Source: Methanobrevibacter sp. (GTDB lineage Archaea > Methanobacteriota > Methanobacteria > Methanobacteriales > Methanobacteriaceae). Taken from it: DNA of 38,149 nt. Below, one piece after another: positions 1-8,055 of the stretch; within the stretch, counting starts at the first letter, position 1, and each line of letters opens with the position of its first letter. The notes beneath the pieces were generated by a model. That model saw only the letters and a list, made by a program, of their open reading frames with translations, ran no database searches and was not told the origin of the DNA. The DNA is taken from assembly GCF_017406825.1 (NCBI RefSeq), contig NZ_JAFQXT010000001.1, forward strand, positions 1 to 38,149, written 5' to 3'. Position numbers and translations under genes: made by a program.

Positions 1-100
1 AATCTTCTGTGCGGACGTTGACACGGAATTAAACGATAATGCATATATCCTTCCAGGTCATGGAGATGCAGGTGACAGACTAAATGGAACCAAAAAGTGA
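1..100 (+). CDS. upp: Uracil phosphoribosyltransferase, C-terminal end (partial)
   Basis: Only the last 32 codons are in the window, read from base 2 to a TGA ending at base 100. The peptide ends in [21 protein letters not shown] close to the C-terminus is the conserved uracil-binding loop of uracil phosphoribosyltransferase, which makes UMP from uracil and PRPP in pyrimidine salvage, and the family ends a few residues after it. The 5' part lies outside the window. The call rests on this one motif and its terminal position, which are quite specific. Confidence 0.8.
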   Translation, partial: IFCADVDTELNDNAYILPGHGDAGDRLNGTKK

Positions 101-140
101 AGTTCAACATCACTTCATTTTTTTTCTTTTTTGTGATTTT

Positions 141-569
141 ATGAATTGGAATCTGGTTTGGCCAATATTAATTGTAATTCTTGCGAATACCTTTTATAAT
201 GTTTGTATGAAGTCAATGCCCTCTGATGTCAATCCATTCGGAGCATTAATGCTCACATATCTGGTGGCGGCGATAATTTCTGCAGTCATATTCGTATTTA
301 TGTCAGGACCGTCAAATGTAGGCGTTGAAATGGCTAAAATCAATTGGATTTCTATCGTTCTTGCATTGGCAATCGTTGGTCTTGAAGTCGGTTATGTTTT
401 CGTATATCGTGCAGGATGGGCAGTCAGCACTGCCAGTGTAGTTGCAAATATCGGTCTTGCATGTGTTCTTCTGATTGTAGGGTACTTCTTATATAAGGAA
501 AACGTTTCAATCCAGCAGATCATCGGCATAATCCTATGCATGTTTGGATTGGTTTTAATTAATCTTTGA
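141..569 (+). CDS. Small EamA/DMT-superfamily membrane protein
   Basis: This 142-residue hydrophobic protein has four predicted membrane segments: about residues 3-20, 31-52, 68-90 and 95-115, with a further hydrophobic stretch at the C-terminus. Its length and pattern fit a half-size EamA-like (drug/metabolite transporter) protein, a type that usually works as a dimer. The frame is open back to an ATG at 84, but that start overlaps upp and would add a non-membrane head. The ATG at 141 puts the first hydrophobic helix at the N-terminus and is preferred, although its ribosome binding site is weak. No substrate can be named. Location 40 bases after upp does not by itself show a link to uracil. 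Confidence 0.7.
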   Translation: MNWNLVWPILIVILANTFYNVCMKSMPSDVNPFGALMLTYLVAAIISAVIFVFMSGPSNVGVEMAKINWISIVLALAIVGLEVGYVFVYRAGWAVSTASVVANIGLACVLLIVGYFLYKENVSIQQIIGIILCMFGLVLINL

Positions 570-580
570 AAGGTGATTAA

Positions 581-682
581 ATGAAATGTCCTGTCTGCGG
601 CCAATGGGTTGATGAGGTCGAAGAGTATTGTCCAAGTTGCGGATATGATTTGCATTGCATTGATGAGGAAGAGGGTTTCTAA
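581..682 (+). CDS. 33-residue zinc-ribbon protein
   Basis: A very short gene begins 11 bases after the preceding stop, with AAAGGTGAT as a good ribosome binding site just before the ATG. The product starts MKCPVCGQW and contains a second CPSCGY knuckle about 16 residues later, so it has two CxxC pairs, enough for one zinc ribbon. An acidic tail ends in DEEEGF. The spacing suggests co-transcription with the membrane protein gene upstream. Function is unknown; small free-standing zinc ribbons may bind nucleic acid or protein partners. Confidence comes from the ribosome binding site, the paired CxxC motifs and the clean short frame. Confidence 0.65.
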   Translation: MKCPVCGQWVDEVEEYCPSCGYDLHCIDEEEGF

Positions 683-901
683 TTTTTCTTAATCGATATT
701 ATAATTTTTAATATCATATTTTTCTAATTCTATTAAATGATATTATTTTTACTTTTTAATATCTAAAAAAACTTTATTTAATAATATAGTTTATTTAAAT
801 AGGAAGGGTCAATAATATATACTATTAAATAAAATATATTAAAATATAAGGATAATTTTCAATAATTACTTCTTTATGATTGAGCTTAAAGGAGGTGAAA
901 A

Positions 902-3028
902 ATGAATAGAAAAATAATACTGGTCCTAGCGGCATTCCTATTGTTGACACTTAATGTTTGTGCTGCTCAGGAAATTGATAATGCTACGTTTGATGATGTT
1001 GTTTCCACTACTTCAGATTTTGAGCTATTGCAAATTTCCAATGATACTCAGGTATTGGATGTTTCTAATGACATTCAGGTTTTGAAAGCTACTGAAAACA
1101 CTAAACTGACAGTTGTTGGTGCAACCAATTTTGATGTTATCGGGGATTACTTTAAAGTAAAACTAACCGATATGAATAATAATGCATTAAAAAACACTAA
1201 ACTAACTTTCAAAGTCAATGGCAAAACTTACAATATTAACACTGATACATCAGGAATAGCTTCTCTGCAGCTCAGATTAAAGGACGGGTCATATAGTATT
1301 GTAACTAAATTTGCAGGAAATGCAAATTATAAAGCCACTTCACTAACTACTAAAGTCACAATGGACAATACTCGTGAAGTGGAAAATGGGATGAGCAACT
1401 CTGAAATTCAAAGCATTATAGATAATGCAAAAGCGAATAATGTGATATTATTCAAGGGTTCAAGTTATTCCGATATTAATCTGGTTATTACAAAATCCCT
1501 AACATTGCAAAGCAATGTCGGCACAGTCTTGAAATCAGATTCATCAAGTCCGGTAATTTCTATTAAAGGTTCAAAAGCCTCTTTAACAAAAGTTAAGGGA
1601 TTCACTATTGAAGGAGCTGGCGACGGAATTTATGTCAATGGGGCTGATTATGTAATTATCCAAGGAAACGATATAACTTCCAAAGGAAACGGTATTGTTG
1701 GTTTTAACACCAAATATCTAAACATTACTAAAAATGACCTTGTTAAAAACTCAAAAAGCGGAGTAAGCCTTGCCGAATCAAGCTATTCATATATTTTTAA
1801 CAATAAAATCACCGGTAATGGCAAAAATGGTGTTGAAGTAGCCAAATCTAGTGATATTTACATTTATGAGAATGCCATAAAAAACAACGGCCAAAACGGT
1901 ATTTACTTGGATGGCAAAATCAACGGTAAAAATCATCGTGAAGGACCAACCAATATCTACATTAATGGAAATACTATTTCTAAGAATGGAGAAAACGGTA
2001 TTTATGTTTCTAAGGCAGGAAATAATATAAATATAAATTCAAATTCAATAGAGTCCAACACTCAAAGCGGAATTTCATTATCTGAAATTGGCAACAATAA
2101 AATTCAATCAAACATCATATCCTACAACGGATATGTGGGCATTGAATTCGGAGGCAACTATGTCGTGCCAAAAAATCAGGATATTTCCTATAATGCAATA
2201 GTATACAATAAAGAGCGTGAAATTGAAGCTAGAGACACATATTACAGTATCAATGATAGTCCATTAAAAATTGGTGACAATTGGTATAGTGATGGAGTAA
2301 TTTGTCCTAAAATCAAAACAAATAAAATAAGATTCACCGTTACTCAAATCGGTCCAAATCAATTCCAAGCTTCATTTATAGATTCCAACGGTAATTTAGC
2401 TACTTTACTTCCTGATAGGACATTGTCCTATAGGGTTAATAATGGAAAAACTATGACATTGACCATTAGTGGAGGAATTGCCACATTTACTGTCGATGCT
2501 GATGATGGAGATATTATTAAGGCAATTGTTGATAATTCCAGAAAGGATAATATTTATGATATGGACAGCATTATCCCTTCACAACCGGTTAATGGAAAAA
2601 CTCCAAGTTATAACTATCCGTCAATTCCAAATTACCAATTATATGAGGATATAGGCGGTAATGGTAATGGAAATGGTGATGGGTCCGGAGGATCTGCTAA
2701 TAGGGGTAATGGAGTTTCCCAACAAGATAGCAATTCTGATGGAAACAGTACTTACAACCAAAATAGAGACCCTGCAAACAACCCGAACAATCAAGTAAAC
2801 GATGTTTCACAAAATTATGCATCTGATGCAGTATCACAGGCAGGAGCATCAGAATCTAGTGCGGGCGATTCCCAAAATCCAGGTTCCAAATCTGTTCTAA
2901 AACAAATTTTAATTGATGAAGACGAATTCTTTAAAGTTACTGGTATGTCATTTATTGTGTTATTGATGATATTGACAGTTACATTTTATTATCGCGATGA
3001 CATAAAAGAAATGAATTCCAAAAGATAA
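902..3028 (+). CDS. Adhesin-like surface protein: Ig-like domain, beta-helix, C-terminal membrane anchor
   Basis: The 708-residue product starts after a strong AAAGGAGGTGAAAA site. Residues 1-22 form a signal peptide ending in CAAQE. An Ig-like (Big-type) domain follows at about 68-150, with the motif VNGKTYNINTDTSG that recurs in other surface proteins of this window. A NosD-like right-handed beta-helix runs from about 164 to 470, with repeats of the form N-x-I-x-x-N-G-x-x-G-I. A Gly/Asn/Ser-rich linker (about 585-670) leads to a single hydrophobic helix at about 680-697 and a basic tail, so the protein is probably anchored in the membrane and displayed through the pseudomurein wall. This architecture fits Methanobrevibacter adhesin-like proteins; the ligand is unknown. 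Confidence 0.85.
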   Translation: MNRKIILVLAAFLLLTLNVCAAQEIDNATFDDVVSTTSDFELLQISNDTQVLDVSNDIQVLKATENTKLTVVGATNFDVIGDYFKVKLTDMNNNALKNTKLTFKVNGKTYNINTDTSGIASLQLRLKDGSYSIVTKFAGNANYKATSLTTKVTMDNTREVENGMSNSEIQSIIDNAKANNVILFKGSSYSDINLVITKSLTLQSNVGTVLKSDSSSPVISIKGSKASLTKVKGFTIEGAGDGIYVNGADYVIIQGNDITSKGNGIVGFNTKYLNITKNDLVKNSKSGVSLAESSYSYIFNNKITGNGKNGVEVAKSSDIYIYENAIKNNGQNGIYLDGKINGKNHREGPTNIYINGNTISKNGENGIYVSKAGNNININSNSIESNTQSGISLSEIGNNKIQSNIISYNGYVGIEFGGNYVVPKNQDISYNAIVYNKEREIEARDTYYSINDSPLKIGDNWYSDGVICPKIKTNKIRFTVTQIGPNQFQASFIDSNGNLATLLPDRTLSYRVNNGKTMTLTISGGIATFTVDADDGDIIKAIVDNSRKDNIYDMDSIIPSQPVNGKTPSYNYPSIPNYQLYEDIGGNGNGNGDGSGGSANRGNGVSQQDSNSDGNSTYNQNRDPANNPNNQVNDVSQNYASDAVSQAGASESSAGDSQNPGSKSVLKQILIDEDEFFKVTGMSFIVLLMILTVTFYYRDDIKEMNSKR

Positions 3029-3050
3029 TCGTCTTTTCTTTTTCTTATTT
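3020..3050 (+). terminator. Stop-spanning hairpin with T-rich tail
   Basis: A six-base stem, AAAAGA (3020-3025) with TCTTTT (3032-3037), encloses the stop codon of the adhesin-like gene. T-rich sequence follows. This is probably a transcription terminator; the stem is short. Confidence 0.5.
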
Positions 3051-3123
3051 TTTCTAAATTTATAATAAATTATTTAAACGGTTTTTAACAAATATTGTAT
3101 TATCTTACCTTTGGAGGATTAAT

Positions 3124-4245
3124 ATGAATAAAAGTGATTTGAAAAGAGACCATTATATGCTCAAAGGACCACTTGCCAAAAAGGGTTATGACTGGTGGTG
3201 GCATTCTTTGACTGCATATAATAAGAAAACTGGCGAACCAAGACCTTTTTTTATTGAATATTTTGTATGCAATCCCGCTTTGGCGGAAGAAGAACCTACA
3301 CTTGGGCAATTGCCTGAGAATAAGGCTGCTGGCAAAAAACCATCCTATTGTATGGTTAAGGCAGGAACTTGGGGTAAAGATGCAAAGCAAATTCATAATT
3401 TCTACTCAATGAAGTACTTTGAATGCCCTGATGATGAATTGAATATTCGTGTAGGTGACTGCAGTCTAACAGAAACTCACATGAGTGGTTTTTCAAGAGT
3501 ATCTGAAGAAGATGCTAAAAATCACCCAGAATACATGTGTGATGCTGGGGACATGATGTGGGATTTGGATATTGACAAACAAATCACTTTCAATGTGGGT
3601 TATGGTGCAAACTCTTTATTTAGAAAATTAAACTCATTTGAAATGTTTTGGCATGCAGAAGGAATTAAAACCCAATACAGTGGAACCATATGGCTTGATG
3701 GGGAAGAATATGAAGTGATTCCTGAAAAATCATATGGATATGCCGATAAGAATTGGGGAGGCGACTTTACCTCACCATGGCTTTGGATTTCTTCATGCAA
3801 CTTAACAAGCCTCATATCAGGTAAAAAATTAAATAACTCTGCATTTGAAGCCGGTGGGGGAAAACCAAAAGCATTTGGTATTTCAATTCCTCGTAAATTA
3901 TTGATTGGATTTTACTATGAAGGAACCATGTACGAGTACAACTTCGCAAGATTCTGGAACATGGTAAAAATCGACTTTGACTTTGAAGAGGGAGAGGATG
4001 TCCACACATGGCATGTAAATGCAAGCAACAGAAATTCCAGAATGGAACTTGTGCTTTACTGTAAACGTGATGAGATGCTATTCATTAATTATGAAGCTCC
4101 AAACGGTAAAAAATTACACAACCGCTTATGGAATGGTGGAAACGGTTGGGGTGAAATCAAGCTATACAAAAAAGATGGAACCTTAATCGACCATGTTAAA
4201 ATTGAAAATGCCGGTTGCGAATATGGGGAGTATGATAAAGAATGA
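3124..4245 (+). CDS. Tocopherol cyclase-like protein
   Basis: This 373-residue soluble protein has no signal peptide or membrane helix and starts after a GGAGGATTAAT site. It resembles the tocopherol cyclase (VTE1)/CrtC-like lipocalin-fold family: DWWWHSLTA near the N-terminus, a YADKNWGGDFTSPWLWISS segment at about 200-220 (the family shows Y-A-E-K-N-W-G then W-x-W), and many Trp/Tyr residues as expected for a beta-barrel that binds a lipid-like ligand. Plant VTE1 closes the chromanol ring of tocopherol. Methanogens are not known to make tocopherol, so the substrate here is probably another prenyl lipid or quinone-like compound. Its stop overlaps the next gene's start by four bases (ATGA), which ties it to a polyprenol-kinase-like partner. 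Confidence 0.65.
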   Translation: MNKSDLKRDHYMLKGPLAKKGYDWWWHSLTAYNKKTGEPRPFFIEYFVCNPALAEEEPTLGQLPENKAAGKKPSYCMVKAGTWGKDAKQIHNFYSMKYFECPDDELNIRVGDCSLTETHMSGFSRVSEEDAKNHPEYMCDAGDMMWDLDIDKQITFNVGYGANSLFRKLNSFEMFWHAEGIKTQYSGTIWLDGEEYEVIPEKSYGYADKNWGGDFTSPWLWISSCNLTSLISGKKLNNSAFEAGGGKPKAFGISIPRKLLIGFYYEGTMYEYNFARFWNMVKIDFDFEEGEDVHTWHVNASNRNSRMELVLYCKRDEMLFINYEAPNGKKLHNRLWNGGNGWGEIKLYKKDGTLIDHVKIENAGCEYGEYDKE

Positions 4246-4940
4246 TATTCACAGACATCCTTGCATTAATTGTAGTATATGTTTATGTAGCCATCATTTT
4301 CGTCGTAGCCGAAATGGTTTTAAAGACACGACCTGAAGTTTCACGTAAATTTTTACATATTATGGTAGGTAACATGATATTTGCCATGCCATTTTTCTCA
4401 GACCCTTGGGTAATGGTTTGGTTTTTAACACTGCCGATTACAATTGCACTGTTCTTCTTGACCGAATATTCCCCGGTTAAGATAGAAAACAGCGTAACCG
4501 AATCCGGCCATGCATTAGGACTTTTCTTCTATGCATTAATCTGGACAATCTTAATAGCAATATTTACCATGATTGCACCAGCAAAAGATCCTAAATTCTA
4601 CATTTGGATTGTAGCATTGGCTATCGTTCCGATGGTATATGGTGACGGATTTGCAGCATTGATTGGCCAGAAATTTGGAAAAGTCAAATACACAGTGTTC
4701 GGAGGTACAAAATCTCTTGAAGGATCACTTACAATGTTCGTCATTACCTCTGTCATGAGCGTATTTGTATGGATGGTTTTCGTTTCAATCGGTTGCACTA
4801 TGCCGGCATTCAGTATTGTCAACATATTGATGATTTCTGCAGTTGCAACATTATGTGAAGCATTCAGTTATGGTGGAATCGACAACTTAACCGTTCCTGC
4901 CGTAACATCAATTTTATATTTCTTAGTGGCTGTATTATAG
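4242..4940 (+). CDS. Phytol/dolichol kinase-family membrane protein
   Basis: This 232-residue polytopic membrane protein has six to seven hydrophobic segments. RKFLHIMVGN near residue 36, GDGFAALIGQKFGK near 134, GGTKSLEGSLTMF near 155 and EAFSYGGIDNLTVP near 206 are the hallmark motifs of the VTE5/SEC59 family of CTP-dependent phytol and dolichol kinases, which is related to CDP-diglyceride synthases. The likely reaction is phosphorylation of a prenyl alcohol at the membrane. The start sits four bases inside the tocopherol-cyclase-like gene, with GGGGAG upstream as ribosome binding site, so the two are translationally coupled. Phytol, geranylgeraniol or longer polyprenols could be the substrate; the sequence does not decide. 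Confidence 0.75.
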   Translation: MIFTDILALIVVYVYVAIIFVVAEMVLKTRPEVSRKFLHIMVGNMIFAMPFFSDPWVMVWFLTLPITIALFFLTEYSPVKIENSVTESGHALGLFFYALIWTILIAIFTMIAPAKDPKFYIWIVALAIVPMVYGDGFAALIGQKFGKVKYTVFGGTKSLEGSLTMFVITSVMSVFVWMVFVSIGCTMPAFSIVNILMISAVATLCEAFSYGGIDNLTVPAVTSILYFLVAVL

Positions 4941-4947
4941 CCACTAA
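4923..4947 (+). terminator. Perfect 9-bp stop-spanning hairpin
   Basis: TTAGTGGCT (4923-4931) pairs perfectly with AGCCACTAA (4939-4947) around a seven-base loop. The stop codon TAG (4938-4940) lies at the loop edge. A T-rich stretch follows about 15 bases later. It probably ends the kinase-like gene's transcript. Confidence 0.55.
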
Positions 4948-5012
4948 CTTTGATTCTTATTTTTTGCATTTCAGCAGTCAAATTTTGCATCTTGGAAACA
5001 TCGCCAAATAGC

Positions 5013-5025
5013 CATTTATATAGAC
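5013..5025 (+). promoter_or_regulatory. Probable TATA box of the LytTR operon
   Basis: CATTTATATAGAC lies about 45 bases before the first 2TM gene and downstream of the preceding terminator-like hairpin. It is the only good TATA-like element in that gap. With the usual spacing, transcription would start near 5043-5048, giving a short leader containing AAAAGGTGAAAA. Confidence 0.45.
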
Positions 5026-5066
5026 TTTTACCAAGTTATATTATCGAATAGCTAAAAGGTGAAAAA

Positions 5067-5318
5067 ATGGATTTAAGACAGAAAGCCGAAAAAAGAGTTG
5101 ATGCAAAAATAGAATTTCAAGAAAATCTATATAAATATTTGATTGTAAATGTAATAATAGCATTTGTTTGCCTATTATTCCTACAAAGTTTCTGGTTGTT
5201 ATTTTTTGTAATGTTCTTTTGGGGAATTGATGTTTTAGATAAGTTTTTCAAAGCCTATTCAATCAAAGATTATAGAGAAATAATGATAGAAAAAGAAATT
5301 TCAAAAATGGGTGAATAA
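5067..5318 (+). CDS. 2TM-domain small membrane protein (first copy)
   Basis: The 83-residue product starts after AAAAGGTGAAAA. It shows the pattern of the 2TM domain: an N-terminal amphipathic helix (LRQKAEKRVDAKIEFQENLY), two membrane helices at about 26-42 and 46-62 with the WGIDV turn, and a charged C-terminal tail. In bacteria such domains sit beside LytTR regulators or are fused to sensor kinases. The gene heads a tightly spaced four-gene operon. The neighbouring copy is clearly a paralogue. It may act as a membrane sensor or assembly partner of the regulator downstream, but its role is inferred from context. Confidence 0.7.
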   Translation: MDLRQKAEKRVDAKIEFQENLYKYLIVNVIIAFVCLLFLQSFWLLFFVMFFWGIDVLDKFFKAYSIKDYREIMIEKEISKMGE

Positions 5319-5319
5319 G

Positions 5320-5592
5320 ATGTCTGACAGTTTACGTTTAAGAGCAGAAGAAAGAGTAGAGAAAAAATTAAAGTTTTATAAGAATTTACAAGCATACCTA
5401 GTAGTCAATGCATTTTTGGCAGTTATTAATTGGTTTTTCACACCGGAATTCTGGTGGGTGCTATTTCCTGTCTTTTTCTGGGGAATAGGAGTCTTTAAAG
5501 ACTTTTTAATAGCATATGTATTTGTCGATAAGTTCAGTGACGATTACAGAGAACGTAAAATTCAAGAGGAAATGGAAAAATTAAGGAAATAA
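5320..5592 (+). CDS. 2TM-domain small membrane protein (second copy)
   Basis: The frame is open from a GTG at 5311, but the ATG at 5320 sits one base after the previous stop with GGGTGAA just upstream, so 5320 is the preferred start (90 residues). The product begins MSDSLRLRAEERVEKK, with two membrane segments at about 28-44 and 48-66. It shares the RAEERVxxKxxFxxNL...WG(I)GV..DF pattern with the preceding gene, indicating tandem duplication. The tail is rich in Lys and Glu. A heteromer of the two copies is plausible but unproved. Confidence 0.7.
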   Translation: MSDSLRLRAEERVEKKLKFYKNLQAYLVVNAFLAVINWFFTPEFWWVLFPVFFWGIGVFKDFLIAYVFVDKFSDDYRERKIQEEMEKLRK

Positions 5593-5595
5593 ACT

Positions 5596-6036
5596 ATGAA
5601 GGTAAATTTATTTGTTTCAAGAGATATTGAAGAGCCATATGCGGATATTCATACCAATGAACTAACGGATAATGTTACAAAAGCAATATCCATATTGGAA
5701 AGCGATGAATCTTCTGATATGGTTGCCGTAAAGAAAGGATCTGACATTGCGCTTTTGCTGTTGGATGAGATATTCATGTTCAGGGTTGAAGACAAGCAGG
5801 TAAAGGTTTACACCGAAAACAGTGAATATCTTATTAAAAAACCATTATATCAAGTGGAAGAGACTTTAAGCACAGATTTTGTTCGCATTTCAAAGACAAG
5901 CATAGTCAATTTGAAAAAAATTGAAAGGGTTGCTCCTTCACTTAAGGGGATGATGTTTATACAACTCAAAAATGGACTTAAAGACAATATCTCAAGGAAA
6001 TATTTACCTGACTTTAAAAATGCTTTGGATTTATAG
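5596..6036 (+). CDS. LytTR-family DNA-binding regulator
   Basis: The 146-residue protein carries a LytTR DNA-binding domain over about residues 45-145: the YTENSEYLIKKPLYQVEETL strand-helix, then FVRISKTSIVNLKKIERV and a C-terminal RKYLPDFKNAL helix, all typical of the family. There is no receiver domain; the first 40 residues are short and degenerate, so this is a one-component regulator. It begins three bases after the second 2TM gene and is followed nine bases later by a DUF3021 membrane protein. That order matches Firmicute LytTR regulatory systems, where the membrane protein holds the regulator inactive. LytTR proteins are uncommon in archaea, so transfer from Firmicutes is likely. Confidence 0.85.
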   Translation: MKVNLFVSRDIEEPYADIHTNELTDNVTKAISILESDESSDMVAVKKGSDIALLLLDEIFMFRVEDKQVKVYTENSEYLIKKPLYQVEETLSTDFVRISKTSIVNLKKIERVAPSLKGMMFIQLKNGLKDNISRKYLPDFKNALDL

Positions 6037-6044
6037 GTGGGAAT

Positions 6045-6470
6045 ATGAAAACAGATTTAATAAAAAGATTGGCGATGGGTGCTTTTGTAGGCTGTTTTAT
6101 TGTGATGTTTATAATGGTTTTGATATCCTTACAGCAGGGTCCTCAAAATGTTGACTTTTCAGGAAGCACTGTAATAAATGCATTTTTAGGATCAATTGTT
6201 GTTGGCTGGGGATTCTCATTGACAGGTTTGATTTATGAAAGGGAAGACATTGCATTTCCGCTTCAAGTGGCATTTCAAATGGGTATTGGAATGATAATCC
6301 TGTTCATTGTGGCTATATATCTCCAATGGATGCCGATTAACTTGGGAATCGGAATAATAATTGAATGGATAATCATAGCTTGCATATTTGCAGCCATTTC
6401 ATGGTGCGGTTTTTACATATACTATTATATGGTTGCAAGTGAATTAAATAAAAAAATAGGAAATAAGTAA
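6045..6470 (+). CDS. DUF3021-family membrane protein, partner of LytTR
   Basis: The 141-residue protein has four membrane segments at about 10-30, 43-62, 72-95 and 103-128, and a short charged tail. Length, topology and position directly after a LytTR gene match the DUF3021 family. In Firmicutes, paired small membrane proteins (HdrM and BrsM type) antagonise their LytTR partner until a signal arrives. By analogy it may anchor or inhibit the LytTR protein here. The gene ends within a perfect hairpin that it shares with the convergent adhesin gene. Confidence 0.75.
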   Translation: MKTDLIKRLAMGAFVGCFIVMFIMVLISLQQGPQNVDFSGSTVINAFLGSIVVGWGFSLTGLIYEREDIAFPLQVAFQMGIGMIILFIVAIYLQWMPINLGIGIIIEWIIIACIFAAISWCGFYIYYYMVASELNKKIGNK

Positions 6471-6497
6471 ATAGTTTTAACTATTTACTCTTTTTTT
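6466..6497. terminator. Bidirectional terminator between convergent genes
   Basis: AGTAAATAGTT (6466-6476) pairs perfectly over 11 bases with AACTATTTACT (6479-6489), leaving a two-base loop (longer in practice). The hairpin contains the stop codons of both the DUF3021 gene (TAA, 6468-6470) and the convergent adhesin gene (TAG, 6483-6481). T-runs flank it on both strands, so it can serve transcription from either side. Confidence 0.7.
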
Positions 6498-8055
6498 GTC
6501 TTCTGTATCCGATTGCCAATAGTATGAAAACAATTGCAGTTATTGCAATGAAATACCTAATATCCAGATTTACTTGTTTTGCTACTGAACCACCTGTCTT
6601 GTTTAGTTCATAAGCTTTTTCATCTTCACCGTGTGAGGTTGAATTTCCACTAACTAACTCTTGATTGAGGTTTCTTTCAATTAAGTTAGATGAATTGTCT
6701 GAATTTGATGTTGTTGTAGTATTTTCATAGCTTTCAAATGGTCTTTTTACAGTATCTGAAGTTTTTGCATCACTTGAAGTATGTTCATTATTTTCATTCT
6801 GATCAGATTTTTCAGTAGTTTTGAAATTATCTTTCAGATTTTCAAGTGAATTGTCCGGGAAAAAATCTTCAAGCAAATCAGCATATTTATCTAATAGATT
6901 TACATTTAAAATGCTAAACAGATTGGATTTGATAGTTGAGGATACTTTGCTTCGGTCTGTCACATGATTTGGGTCAATTACAGAAGAGTCATTTGGATTT
7001 TCATCTCCCCAATCATTATCATTGAATTTTGTATACAAACTCTTGATATCTTTCCATTTAATAAAGATTTCCTGTCCATTAGGTGACGAATTATTGGTAA
7101 TGATGTTATTGTGGATGTTTATTATAGTTTTTGCATCATACATTGGTTGCTGAATGTAGAAAGAACCTCCGGTTTCTCCTCCGTTGTTATTGGTGATAAT
7201 GGAATTTTCCAGATTTATATTTCCAGAAACCATCACTGCACCGCCATTCGTTCCGGCAGTATTATTCATAAAAATACATCTGTTGATATGTGATTCTCCA
7301 GACCAACTGTAATATGCCCCACCCCATTCATCTGCATGATTGAACATGAATATGCAATCTTCGACATTGCCATATCCAGAGACGCTTACTCTTATCGCTC
7401 CACCATCCCTGTGTGCGGAATTATTGATGAAGACACAATTGTAAATGTATGAATCAGCAAAGCATGTTGTTACGGCTCCGCCGTCATGTCCCGCATGGTT
7501 ATTCATGAAAAAGGAGTTGTTCAATAATAGGTATCCTCTATGGGTCTCGTTTCCATAATTTGATATTCCTCCTGCATTTACAGTGGCGGTATTATTTATA
7601 AAATAGCAATTATCTACATATACATGTCCGGTTTCCATGGATATTGCTCCTCCAAAGCCATCTGTGTCTGCATTGATAAAGGTTATATTTTTAAAGGTAA
7701 CATGCACTGCATCATCTCTTATAAGAAAAATGCTTGATTTTCTTTCTCCATCGATGATAACATCAAGAGGATCTGCATTTCCTTGGATGGTTAAATTCTT
7801 TGTAATTTCAAAATCACTAACCTTATAGGTTCCTTTTTCAATCATGATTATATCGTTATTTTCTGCTTGCGATAGGTCATTGATTAATTTTGAAGAGGAA
7901 TCAATTGAAATTTCATCATTTTGCAGGGCACTTTCGTCAGATAATATTGCATTTATCGTTGAATTGCTTATATCTATTGCATTCACGCTAGAAATGCTCA
8001 TTAAAACTATCATGACGAGTATAATGATATAACATTTTTTATTGATTATTTTCAC
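6481..8055 (-). CDS. Adhesin-like beta-helix protein with C-terminal membrane anchor
   Basis: The 524-residue product has a signal peptide (about residues 1-26, ending SSVNA). A parallel beta-helix follows at about 60-330, rich in GGA(I/V)..., FINN and NNTA motifs like the repeats of chlamydial Pmp-type proteins. A Ser/Asn/Thr/Asp-rich stalk covers about 385-490. A hydrophobic helix at about 500-517 is followed by RRQKKSK. It is probably membrane-anchored and exposed at the cell surface. The listed start is GTG at 8055, but GGGGGTGA covers that codon and looks like the ribosome binding site itself. Initiation at the in-frame ATA (8049) or further in is therefore possible. The gene is divergent from the next adhesin across a 550-base spacer. 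Confidence 0.8.
   Translation of the reverse strand: MKIINKKCYIIILVMIVLMSISSVNAIDISNSTINAILSDESALQNDEISIDSSSKLINDLSQAENNDIIMIEKGTYKVSDFEITKNLTIQGNADPLDVIIDGERKSSIFLIRDDAVHVTFKNITFINADTDGFGGAISMETGHVYVDNCYFINNTATVNAGGISNYGNETHRGYLLLNNSFFMNNHAGHDGGAVTTCFADSYIYNCVFINNSAHRDGGAIRVSVSGYGNVEDCIFMFNHADEWGGAYYSWSGESHINRCIFMNNTAGTNGGAVMVSGNINLENSIITNNNGGETGGSFYIQQPMYDAKTIINIHNNIITNNSSPNGQEIFIKWKDIKSLYTKFNDNDWGDENPNDSSVIDPNHVTDRSKVSSTIKSNLFSILNVNLLDKYADLLEDFFPDNSLENLKDNFKTTEKSDQNENNEHTSSDAKTSDTVKRPFESYENTTTTSNSDNSSNLIERNLNQELVSGNSTSHGEDEKAYELNKTGGSVAKQVNLDIRYFIAITAIVFILLAIGYRRQKKSK

Noticed and set aside
5067..6036. Two-component system
   Set aside because: No histidine kinase or receiver domain is present; the LytTR protein is a one-component regulator.
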